In this document: positions 6,103 to 12,453 of the stretch, piece after piece
Numbering within the stretch: position 1 is the stretch's first letter
Layout: each line of letters starts with the position of its first letter
Origin: CAZRNB01 sp964601355
GTDB taxonomy: Bacteria > Planctomycetota > Phycisphaerae > Sedimentisphaerales > Anaerobacaceae
Assembly: GCA_964601355.1 (NCBI GenBank)
Contig: CAZRNB010000064.1
Coordinates: 1-16,454, forward strand
Direction of reading: 5' to 3'
Length of the DNA: 16,454 nucleotides
The notes under the pieces: model-generated
The model's database searches: none
The model's input: the letters and a program-made list of their open reading frames with translations, nothing else
Told to the model about the DNA's origin: nothing
Made by a program: the position numbers and the translations under genes

Positions 6103-8268
6103 ATGAAAATTAACTGTAGATTAGTAACAATTATGATAACTATTGCGTTTTTGTTTTTGACTACAAACGCAAAAGGGGTGACTTGTACTTATAACAGTGA
6201 GAATGTACCCAAAGGAATTCCGGATTTAGGCACGATAGTCTCTACCTTGAATGTGCCGGACTCACTTTTAATTAGAGATATTGATGTTGTAGTTAACATC
6301 ATGCACACCTACGATGCAGACCTGGTCGTATCTCTTGTCGCACCGAATGGCAGGGAGGTAGAGTTGTTCTCGCTGGTAGGTAGCAACGTCAACAATTTCA
6401 TTGAAACGAGGCTTGATGATGAAGCTTCCTTGTCTATTACTGCTCCTTCGCCATGGGTTACGGCGCCTTATACTGGCTCCTACACGCCTGAGGGAAAACT
6501 ATCAGACCTTGATGGTCTCGACTCCAAGGGCACATGGCAGCTTAAGATAAGAGATGTAAATCCGGCTGATGTTGGAGTTTTAAAATCATGGAGTTTGATC
6601 ATCGACTTCGCAGAGCCGACACCGATAAATCCCCAGCCGGCAGATGGTATCGATGGTGTACCGGTCAATGCAGCTCCGTCATGGGACACGGAATCAGGTG
6701 CATCTGACGTAACCTGGGACGCTTACTTTGGTACAGATCCAAATGCACTACAACAAGTTGCAAGTGATTTAACCTCTCCGAATTTTTGCCCAGGTCGGTT
6801 GGATAATGGAATTACGTATTATTGGCAGGTAGTCGCCAAGAAGGCCTGTGTTACAACACCCGGCCCAATCTGGTCGTTTAAGACCTTTGTTTACAAAATC
6901 ATCTGGGTCTCCTTCCATGGAGATGAAAACGTAGCCTCGGCCGGTGCTGTCACTGCTGGCTTTATCGAGGCGCCCGATAGGGGGTACACCGATCTGCTGA
7001 AGGCCAGTGGCTACGACGTGGTGCGCTATGTCCAGACGGGCACTCCCGACGTGAACATGCTCAATGCGGCGGATCTGGTGATCGTCAGTCGCTCGGTCGC
7101 CAGTGGCAGTTTCAACACAGCCGCGGCCACAAGGTGGAACACCACCGTCACCGCCCCCATGATCATCACGAACGGCTATCTCACCCGGAAATCCCGCTTG
7201 GGCCTCATGACGGGAAGCACGATCCCGGACATCACCGGGGACATCATGCTAACGGTCAGCGACCCGACCCACCCGATCTTCGCGGGAATCCAGCTGTCCG
7301 ACGACGGCACCATGAACAACCAATTTGCCGGTGTTGTCCTCTATCCAGATGGTACAACTCTGGCGCGCGGTATCTCGGTCATCATCGAGCCGGCAGATGC
7401 CGAGGCCACAGTTCTGGCCACGGTTTCGGCGGCATTACCCGGTGGGGTTCCTGCTGGGTCCGTGATGATCGCCGAATACCCGGCTGGCGCCACGGTGGAG
7501 CATGACGGTCCGGCAACGGACGTGCTGGCCGGTCGTCGGCTGGTGTTCCTGACCGGCTCTCGCGAGGCCAATGGCAAGAACTCAGAAGGGACGGGCATGC
7601 TTGATCTGTTTCCTGATGGCCAGAAGATGTTCATCAACGCTGTACGTTATATGTTGGGCATTCAGCCGGTTGAAATATCTATTGAAAACTACAGCTTTGA
7701 AGATCCCAACTCCAAACAGAAGTGCTGGAATGGTGAAAATCTGAATACGGAGACCCCGGATGATCCTAATGATTATTTCACAGATGTACCTGGCTGGAGC
7801 AGCGATACTGCGGCTACCGACTCGGGCATAGAAGGACCTGATGCTTGGCCGGGTCGCACCGATGGTGTCATGACAGGCTTTTTGAGGGGAACGGATCCTT
7901 CGGCTTGGAACCTGACTGATTTTGTAATTAAAGCCTCGGATGATTTTATTCTGTTTGTGGATGCGAGGGACAATTGGACCGAATCAGCATCGATGCCGGC
8001 GAAACTACAAATGACCCTCTACTATTTGGTTGACGGTGTGAGAACGCCGCTTGCAACAACGACAGTGGAGCTGACCACAACATGGAATACGTATTCACTG
8101 GCATTTGCGGCCAATAGCGTTCTGGCGGCTGTAGGTAGCGAGATTGGCATTGAGCTTACAAATGCAACCGCTACTAATAACAGTTGGATTGGTATGGACA
8201 ATGTGCACCTGTTCGACCTTTCGGGCGAGTATCCATTGGACGCTTTGGTGGTATCTTCTACTGAGTGA
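6103..8268 (+). CDS. secreted multidomain protein: P domain, Fn3-like domain, ThuA-like domain, C-terminal binding-like domain
   Basis: The 721-residue product starts with a signal peptide (about residues 1-24, ending TTNAKG). Residues 40-170 match the proprotein convertase P (Homo B) domain, with VPDSLLIRDIDVVVNI, LVAPNGREVEL and GTWQLKIRD...WSLIIDF. A fibronectin-III/Ig-like stretch (about 174-263) contains TYYWQVVA. Residues about 264-522 resemble the ThuA/amidotransferase-like domain seen in planctomycete secreted proteins (WVSFHGDENV, DLVIVSRSV, PTHPIFAGI). The C-terminus (525-721), with ENYSFEDP and GWSSD, looks like a galactose-binding-like module. No protease catalytic domain, dockerin, PEP-CTERM or cell-wall anchor is visible. 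The start is the ATG at 6103 because GGAGGT lies 7 bases before it; the ATG at 6088 has no such site. DNA for residues about 285-510 is markedly GC-richer than its flanks. Function is unknown, perhaps polymer or cell-surface binding. Confidence 0.8.
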   Translation: MKINCRLVTIMITIAFLFLTTNAKGVTCTYNSENVPKGIPDLGTIVSTLNVPDSLLIRDIDVVVNIMHTYDADLVVSLVAPNGREVELFSLVGSNVNNFIETRLDDEASLSITAPSPWVTAPYTGSYTPEGKLSDLDGLDSKGTWQLKIRDVNPADVGVLKSWSLIIDFAEPTPINPQPADGIDGVPVNAAPSWDTESGASDVTWDAYFGTDPNALQQVASDLTSPNFCPGRLDNGITYYWQVVAKKACVTTPGPIWSFKTFVYKIIWVSFHGDENVASAGAVTAGFIEAPDRGYTDLLKASGYDVVRYVQTGTPDVNMLNAADLVIVSRSVASGSFNTAAATRWNTTVTAPMIITNGYLTRKSRLGLMTGSTIPDITGDIMLTVSDPTHPIFAGIQLSDDGTMNNQFAGVVLYPDGTTLARGISVIIEPADAEATVLATVSAALPGGVPAGSVMIAEYPAGATVEHDGPATDVLAGRRLVFLTGSREANGKNSEGTGMLDLFPDGQKMFINAVRYMLGIQPVEISIENYSFEDPNSKQKCWNGENLNTETPDDPNDYFTDVPGWSSDTAATDSGIEGPDAWPGRTDGVMTGFLRGTDPSAWNLTDFVIKASDDFILFVDARDNWTESASMPAKLQMTLYYLVDGVRTPLATTTVELTTTWNTYSLAFAANSVLAAVGSEIGIELTNATATNNSWIGMDNVHLFDLSGEYPLDALVVSSTE

Positions 8269-8356
8269 AGATAGAGGTTGAATCGGTAATCTTGGTATTG
8301 GTATTCTCGGTCGAGAAATATCTGGATCAGGATTGTATATGGTTTTACTCAAAATG

Positions 8357-8394
8357 GGGCCTATACTGAATAATCGGTATAGGCCCTTCTTTTT
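8357..8394 (+). terminator. intrinsic terminator of the secreted mosaic gene
   Basis: GGGCCTATAC (8357-8366) and GTATAGGCCC (8377-8386) form a perfect 10-bp stem with a 10-base loop, followed by TTCTTTTT (8387-8394). It ends 126 bases after the stop codon. Confidence 0.88.
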
Positions 8395-8489
8395 AGCATC
8401 TCGTGCTTTGGGCGGACTAAAGTTGCCCGATTAGAGCCATCTTTTCGTGCACGTAAGTTCTGCTTTATACAACAGGACTTTCTAAAAAC

Positions 8490-8517
8490 TTGACAGTGGC
8501 TATAACAAGTCTAAAAT
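8490..8517 (+). promoter_or_regulatory. promoter of the acyltransferase gene, giving a nearly leaderless mRNA
   Basis: A perfect TTGACA (8490-8495) is followed after 16 bp by TAAAAT (8512-8517). The predicted start, about 8523-8525, is only a few bases before the ATG at 8527, and no ribosome site lies ahead of that ATG. Confidence 0.6.
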
Positions 8518-8526
8518 CAACAGTTA

Positions 8527-9480
8527 ATGTCTGATACAACGCCACGAAAGAAGAAGAAGAAAAACAATCTTGTCACGGATTGGCTGCTCTACCTTGGCCT
8601 GCGGATTCTTGTGGTCTTTCTTTACTTATTTAATGTCGAGACCAACCTGAACACGGCCTGTTTTCTCGGCCGACTGCTATGGAGATACTATCATCGTGGA
8701 CGCAAGCGGGCGTTAGACAATCTCCATGCCGGCTTCCCTGAAAAAGACGAACAATGGATATGGCAGACGGGGCAGCGAAGCTTCGAGCATATTGCGATGC
8801 TGGCGATTGATGTGTTATTTACGCCGCGGTTAGTGAAAAAATATAATTGGCGAGACTATTCGAGATATAAAAACGTCGAACGAGCTAAATGGCTGATGCA
8901 GGAAGGCAAAGGCATATTGATGATTGCGGCCCATTACGGCAACTTCGAGATAATGGGCTACCTGCTGGGCCTTTTCGGCTTTAATATTTACAGCGTAGCT
9001 CGGCCGTTGGATAACAGGTTTATTAACAGGTACCTATACAAGGTCCGCCGGCAGGCGGGGCAAAAAATAATCGACAAAAGAGGGGCCGCTGAGCTTATGG
9101 ACAAAATCAGCTCAAGCGGGGCAACGTTGTGCTTTATTGTGGACCAGGATGCGGGCAAAAAAGGGATATTCGTCGATTTCTTTGGCCGAAAGGCCAGCAC
9201 TTACAAGAGTATAGGACTGCTTGCCATCACTAATAATATCCCAATTGCAGTGGGCTATAGCAGAAGACTTGACAATCGATTTTACTTTGAAATCGGCATT
9301 AAGCACATCATTTTCCCGCAAGATTGGCTTGGGAAAGATGACCCGCTCACTTGGATCACCGCGGAATATACAAAAGCAATCGAGCGATTTGTGCGTGAGG
9401 ACCCCAGCCAATACTGGTGGCTGCACCGTAGATGGAAGCATCAGCCAAGAGAAGAGAGGCAAAGATGCCAAATCGAATGA
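8527..9480 (+). CDS. LpxL/HtrB-family lipid A acyltransferase
   Basis: This 317-residue membrane-associated acyltransferase is of the kind that adds a secondary acyl chain to lipid A (or a related glycolipid) from acyl-ACP. A lysine-rich start (RKKKKKNN) precedes one hydrophobic helix (about residues 17-37). The catalytic HYGNFE at 136-141 is the family H-x4-E motif. VDQDAGKKGIFVDFFGRKAS and a C-terminal QYWWLHRRWKHQP match LpxL-type sequences closely. It stands alone between a terminator and a long gene-free gap. It suggests an outer membrane with lipid A, but acyl donor and exact acceptor cannot be deduced. The ATG is supported by family length and by the next Met being far inside the domain, although no ribosome site is present. 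Confidence 0.85.
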   Translation: MSDTTPRKKKKKNNLVTDWLLYLGLRILVVFLYLFNVETNLNTACFLGRLLWRYYHRGRKRALDNLHAGFPEKDEQWIWQTGQRSFEHIAMLAIDVLFTPRLVKKYNWRDYSRYKNVERAKWLMQEGKGILMIAAHYGNFEIMGYLLGLFGFNIYSVARPLDNRFINRYLYKVRRQAGQKIIDKRGAAELMDKISSSGATLCFIVDQDAGKKGIFVDFFGRKASTYKSIGLLAITNNIPIAVGYSRRLDNRFYFEIGIKHIIFPQDWLGKDDPLTWITAEYTKAIERFVREDPSQYWWLHRRWKHQPREERQRCQIE

Positions 9481-9617
9481 TGCTTTTCTATTTTCATGTC
9501 TTTTCTTTGTCTGATTTGGTTGCTTGTAAGAATCCGGCTTAGTAAAATAAACTGACAATTTTGTGCGAGGGCATTTTTATCCGCCTTTGGCGGACCGAAA
9601 GGCAGACGACAAACCAA

Positions 9618-9652
9618 CGAATAACGAACTCCGAACACTGAACACCGAAAGA
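9618..9652 (+). repeat. heptanucleotide tandem repeat, about five units
   Basis: Five in-phase 7-base units, CGAATAA, CGAACTC, CGAACAC, TGAACAC and CGAAAGA, share YGAA at their start. The sequence to either side is similar in flavour but less regular. Confidence 0.65.
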
Positions 9653-9790
9653 AGACGGATGACAGAATTCAGAGCCACGAGTGTTAGCGAGTGGTAAGGA
9701 CGAAGGATGAGAGACGACAGAAGTCCACCCACTAATGTCGGAAATAAAAGACACCACATCACATCTTTTGTAAAAGTTCGTGAAAAAAAG

Positions 9791-9819
9791 TTGTGTATGG
9801 TCAAATGAAAATGTAATAT
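9791..9819 (+). promoter_or_regulatory. weak candidate promoter for the atp leader
   Basis: TTGTGT (9791-9796) and TAATAT (9814-9819) are 17 bp apart. Both are only partial matches. If used, transcription would start near 9826, just before the structured block, giving a leader of about 250 bases before atpB. Confidence 0.25.
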
Positions 9820-9834
9820 AGCACACTTTATAAA

Positions 9835-9915
9835 GCCCCGCTTCTGCTTTCGCAGAAAGCTGCGGGGCATCTACCGCCGTTCAACGTTTCGCGGCAACCC
9901 ACCTCGGCGGGCCGA
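9835..9915 (+). ncRNA. candidate structured leader RNA upstream of the atp operon (unidentified)
   Basis: A long hairpin is formed by GCCCCGC/GCGGGGC (9835-9841 with 9862-9868) and TTCTGC/GCAGAA (9842-9847 with 9852-9857, loop TTTC), with AGCT bulged on one side. After it, CCGCC (9874-9878) can pair with GGCGG (9906-9910), while CCGC/GCGG (9874-9877 with 9891-9894) and TCGGC/GCCGA (9904-9908 with 9911-9915) are competing pairings. I could not match it to a riboswitch class from memory. It may equally be a dispersed repeat. Confidence 0.35.
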
Positions 9916-9991
9916 TTAAATTCAATATTTGAAAAAGTGTAATTTTCAGTTTTTAACAGCCGTTAATATGGGTAAATTTGAGTGTTTCAGC

Positions 9992-10018
9992 CTTTTCGTT
10001 GAAAAGCCCTATTTTTTT
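9992..10018 (+). terminator. weak hairpin with T-run upstream of atpB
   Basis: CTTTTC (9992-9997), loop GTT and GAAAAG (10001-10006) are followed by CCCTA and seven T (10012-10018). The stem is AT-rich, so termination would be weak. It could serve as an attenuator if the operon promoter lies further upstream. Confidence 0.3.
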
Positions 10019-10074
10019 ATGGTTTTACCATACAGAAAGTGCAAAATTTAACGATAAGATATTAAGTTTATTAA

Positions 10075-10890
10075 ATGTTGTTTGCTGAGACGATACAGAT
10101 TGTTATGCAGGCGGTTTTTAATCCACTTGAGCCGTGCCAGTCGATAGGTCTTTTCACCATCTCGATTGGCCGGGCCAGATTTGTTGTCAGCAACCATATA
10201 TGTATGGTTACTGCGGCTGCCCTTATATTGGGAATTTGTGTGCCGCTGGTGACAAGGCCGAGCAGAATGGTGCCGAGAGGATTACAAAACCTGATAGAAT
10301 CGATATGCACGTTTCTGCGAGAAGACGTGGCTAAGCCCTTAATGGGGGAGCATACCGACCAATATATCGGCTTCGTGTGGACGGTGTTTTTCTTTATATT
10401 AAGCCTTAATCTGCTCGGCATGATACCGCTTGAAAAATTCATTACATTAGCCAGCGGCAGAGAAAGCCGGCTCGGCGGGCCCGCCACGGCCAACATCTGG
10501 ATAACCGGTGCGTTGGCGGTTGTAACGTTCTTTATGATCCATATAAGCGGAATCAGGCAGCAGGGACTAAAGCGTTACATTGTCAATTTTGCGCCGAAGG
10601 CACCATGGTGGATTATGCCCTTGCTGTATATGCTGGAGATAATCACCGCGTTTGTCAGGCCGATGACGCTGGCGATTCGACTTTTTGCCAATATTATTGC
10701 AGGCCATATTCTAATCGCCACATTTTTAGGTCTGATACTTATATTTAAGAATTACGCCGTTGCCGCCGCTTCGGTGACAGCCGTTATTGTTGCGTCGTTT
10801 CTGGAACTGCTGGTAGCGTTTATTCAGGCGTTTATATTTAGTTTTTTGTCTGCCCTTTATATCAGTTTTTCAGTTTCACCTGAACATTAA
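10075..10890 (+). CDS. atpB: F-type ATP synthase subunit a
   Basis: This is the stator subunit of the Fo sector, forming the two proton half-channels against the c-ring. The 271 residues contain five or six hydrophobic helices. VRPMTLAIRLFANIIAGH holds the essential Arg202 (equivalent to E. coli Arg210), and His211 takes the place of E. coli Glu219, as in mitochondrial-type sequences. The last helix has FLELLVAFIQAFIFSFLSALYI. The ATG at 10075 has no clear ribosome site; an in-frame ATG at 10105 is possible but would shorten the N-terminus. It is the first gene of the operon; no atpI precedes it. atpE begins 25 bp downstream. Confidence 0.93.
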   Translation: MLFAETIQIVMQAVFNPLEPCQSIGLFTISIGRARFVVSNHICMVTAAALILGICVPLVTRPSRMVPRGLQNLIESICTFLREDVAKPLMGEHTDQYIGFVWTVFFFILSLNLLGMIPLEKFITLASGRESRLGGPATANIWITGALAVVTFFMIHISGIRQQGLKRYIVNFAPKAPWWIMPLLYMLEIITAFVRPMTLAIRLFANIIAGHILIATFLGLILIFKNYAVAAASVTAVIVASFLELLVAFIQAFIFSFLSALYISFSVSPEH

Positions 10891-10915
10891 AATGTTAATA
10901 TGGAGGTCTTAAAAA

Positions 10916-11188
10916 ATGTCAGTTATTGCGGGTAGCATGTTGGCTGCGACAGGAACAGGTGCTTTATGGCTTGTGGCTTTGTCGGTTACAATGGGCTGCG
11001 GATTGACAATCCTGGCGGCTGCGTTTGCAATAGGCTGGATCGGAAGCAGAGCGGTCGAATCCATATCTCGTCAGCCGGAAGCGGGCCTTCGAATTTTCTC
11101 AACGATGATAATTGCAGCGGCCCTCATCGAAGGAGTGACGTTTTTCTCATTGATTATTTGTTTTCTGACGCTTTACTGGATGAAATAG
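10916..11188 (+). CDS. atpE: F-type ATP synthase subunit c (proteolipid ring)
   Basis: The 90-residue two-helix hairpin forms the rotor ring of Fo. Helix 1 is about residues 18-46, the polar loop is SRQPEAG (51-57) and helix 2 is about 60-88. The ion-carrying carboxylate is Glu72 in ALIEGVTFF. The Gln on helix 1 and the Ser/Thr and Tyr on helix 2 used by sodium-binding c subunits are replaced by Ile39, Gly73/Val74 and Phe77, so protons are the likely coupling ion. The usual GxGxGxG packing motif of helix 1 reads A34-x-A36-x-A38-x-G40. A GGAGGT ribosome site lies about 10 bases ahead of the ATG. The gap to atpF holds heptanucleotide repeats and a hairpin. Confidence 0.93.
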   Translation: MSVIAGSMLAATGTGALWLVALSVTMGCGLTILAAAFAIGWIGSRAVESISRQPEAGLRIFSTMIIAAALIEGVTFFSLIICFLTLYWMK

Positions 11189-11193
11189 TGCAT

Positions 11194-11221
11194 AAGTCAC
11201 AAGGCATAAGGCACAAGTTTC
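11194..11221 (+). repeat. heptanucleotide tandem repeat between atpE and atpF
   Basis: Four in-phase 7-base units, AAGTCAC, AAGGCAT, AAGGCAC and AAGTTTC, begin 5 bases after the atpE stop. The last full units supply one arm of the hairpin at 11210-11236. Confidence 0.65.
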
Positions 11222-11236
11222 CTATACTCTTGTGCC
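11210..11236 (+). promoter_or_regulatory. intercistronic hairpin between atpE and atpF
   Basis: GGCACAAG (11210-11217) pairs perfectly with CTTGTGCC (11229-11236) around an 11-base loop, followed by CTTTT. It could be a weak partial terminator or an RNA-end stabiliser helping make far more c subunit than b subunit. That role is inferred from its position. Confidence 0.5.
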
Positions 11237-11267
11237 CTTTTGCTCTATTACTCTGGCGGAAACAATA

Positions 11268-11858
11268 ATGCTGTCGGTAATTCCAATAAATCTTTTGACC
11301 GGCCTTGTAGTCCTGGCTTCTGAAGCTAAAGAGGCCGGGGAGCAAGGTCTTTTCAGCGGGACGTTCGCCGATGCCTTGTGGACAGTGCTGGCTTTTGTGC
11401 TGCTTTTAATCGTTCTGGGCAGACTGGCCTGGCGGCCCATGCTCGAAAGACTGAAGACACGGGAACAGTATATTCAGCAGCAGATTGACGCCGCAAACAG
11501 CGCTCGGCAGCAGGCGCTAAATCTGCTCGAAGACTATAAGGTGGAGGGAGTTAAAATCGTTAAGCAGGCCGGCGACGAGGCAAGGCAGCGTCAACAAGAG
11601 CTTGTGGATAAAGCTCGTCAGGAAATTCTTGAGATCAGGCACAAGGCCAAGGAGGACATTGAAGTCGCTCACAAGGCCTCGCTTGAGAAGCTCTGGAACG
11701 AGGCGGGTTCCATTGTTCTGGAGCTCTCACGTGAGGTTCTCGGCCGTGAGGTGACGCAGAAAGACGATAGTAACCTTATTAAAGACGCCGTAGAGCAGGT
11801 AAGGCACACTTCAGCAAAACCGGTTGATTACCAGCAGGAACGTGGAAAACTTGTATGA
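11268..11858 (+). CDS. atpF: F-type ATP synthase subunit b
   Basis: This is the peripheral stalk subunit linking Fo to delta and alpha. The 196-residue product has a membrane helix at about residues 35-55 (TVLAFVLLLIVLGRLAWRPM), then a long charged helix (RLKTREQYIQQQI onward) typical of b. An additional hydrophobic stretch at residues 1-17 precedes it and may be a cleaved signal or a second anchor. I chose the ATG at 11268 because the GTG at 11232 in the same frame lies inside the intercistronic hairpin; GGCGGA about 8 bases ahead of the ATG is a weak ribosome site. The stop overlaps the atpH start as ATGA, which suggests translational coupling. Confidence 0.9.
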   Translation: MLSVIPINLLTGLVVLASEAKEAGEQGLFSGTFADALWTVLAFVLLLIVLGRLAWRPMLERLKTREQYIQQQIDAANSARQQALNLLEDYKVEGVKIVKQAGDEARQRQQELVDKARQEILEIRHKAKEDIEVAHKASLEKLWNEAGSIVLELSREVLGREVTQKDDSNLIKDAVEQVRHTSAKPVDYQQERGKLV

Positions 11859-12424
11859 TACGTACAGATACAATCTTGAGAGAAAAATACGCACAGGTTC
11901 TTTATGGGCTTGCCTGCGAAAGCCGTTTGACCGATGCCGTCAAAGATGATATCGAGCTTCTGGCCGATATTACTAATCGTGAAAAAGATTTTATCAGGTT
12001 TATGGACTCGCCGTATTTTACTCGTCTGTGCAAAGTGGACGTGGTGAGCAGGTTGTTAGCTGGGAAAATAACAGAGTTGATGGCGAATTTTCTTATGGTG
12101 CTCATCGGGCACAATCGTATCAGGCTGCTGCCGGAGATTATAGCAAGATACGGACAAATTTGGGATATGAATAATGGCTACTTTCCGGTCAGGGTGACTG
12201 TTTCGCATCCGCTGGATGAAGCCGAGACGCAAGAGCTGGCAGCGAGCATAGGAGCTGCGGCAGGAAGCATCGCCCGGCTGGAAGTGAAAGTTAATCCTGA
12301 GATTATAGGCGGAGCCGTGATTCGCTGCGGGGACAGAGTTTTTGACAATACCATCCGCGGCAGGCTTCAAACGGCATTAAAGACAATAATGGGGGCAGCA
12401 AAAGAGCAGCTCGTCTCGGCATAG
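11855..12424 (+). CDS. atpH: F-type ATP synthase subunit delta
   Basis: This subunit joins the top of the alpha3beta3 head to the b stalk. It has 189 residues and is cytoplasmic. The N-terminal helical domain starts LREKYAQVLYGLA, and the C-terminal signature VNPEIIGGAVIRCGDRVFDN followed by IRGRL is diagnostic of the delta/OSCP family. The start overlaps the atpF stop by 4 bp. atpA follows after 29 bp, with GGGAAG as a modest ribosome site. Confidence 0.92.
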   Translation: MIRTDTILREKYAQVLYGLACESRLTDAVKDDIELLADITNREKDFIRFMDSPYFTRLCKVDVVSRLLAGKITELMANFLMVLIGHNRIRLLPEIIARYGQIWDMNNGYFPVRVTVSHPLDEAETQELAASIGAAAGSIARLEVKVNPEIIGGAVIRCGDRVFDNTIRGRLQTALKTIMGAAKEQLVSA

Positions 12425-12453
12425 CGCCGAGCCGCAGCCGGGAAGATAAAATA

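Larger units (their letters stand above)
9481..10074. other. 594-bp gene-free region rich in hairpins and short repeats
   Basis: No convincing gene is present on either strand. From left to right it holds a TCCGCC-TTT-GGCGGA hairpin (9580-9594), heptanucleotide repeats (9618-9652), more purine-rich repetitive-looking DNA to about 9725, a weak promoter candidate (9791-9819), a strong GC-rich hairpin plus structured block (9835-9915), an AT-rich hairpin with a T-run (9992-10018) and an ATGGT/ACCAT hairpin (10019-10031). The atp operon begins at its right edge. Confidence 0.7.

Noticed and set aside
7134..7505. A 123-codon + frame inside the secreted mosaic gene, rich in His, Arg and Pro
   Set aside because: It is the shadow frame of a GC-rich stretch; the host frame has clear domain matches throughout.
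9580..9594. TCCGCC-TTT-GGCGGA hairpin as a terminator of the acyltransferase gene
   Set aside because: The T-run lies before, not after, the stem on the + strand. It would suit only minus-strand transcription, for which no gene is present, and the same motif occurs within the 3158-3270 repeat.
9539..9870. Overlapping minus-strand open frames of 95-98 codons in the gap before the atp operon
   Set aside because: They run through heptanucleotide repeats and hairpins, overlap one another in different frames, lack ribosome sites, and give compositionally odd proteins.
11232..11267. GTG start of atpF at 11232, giving twelve more residues
   Set aside because: The codon lies inside the arm of the intercistronic hairpin, and the extra residues do not resemble a b-subunit N-terminus.
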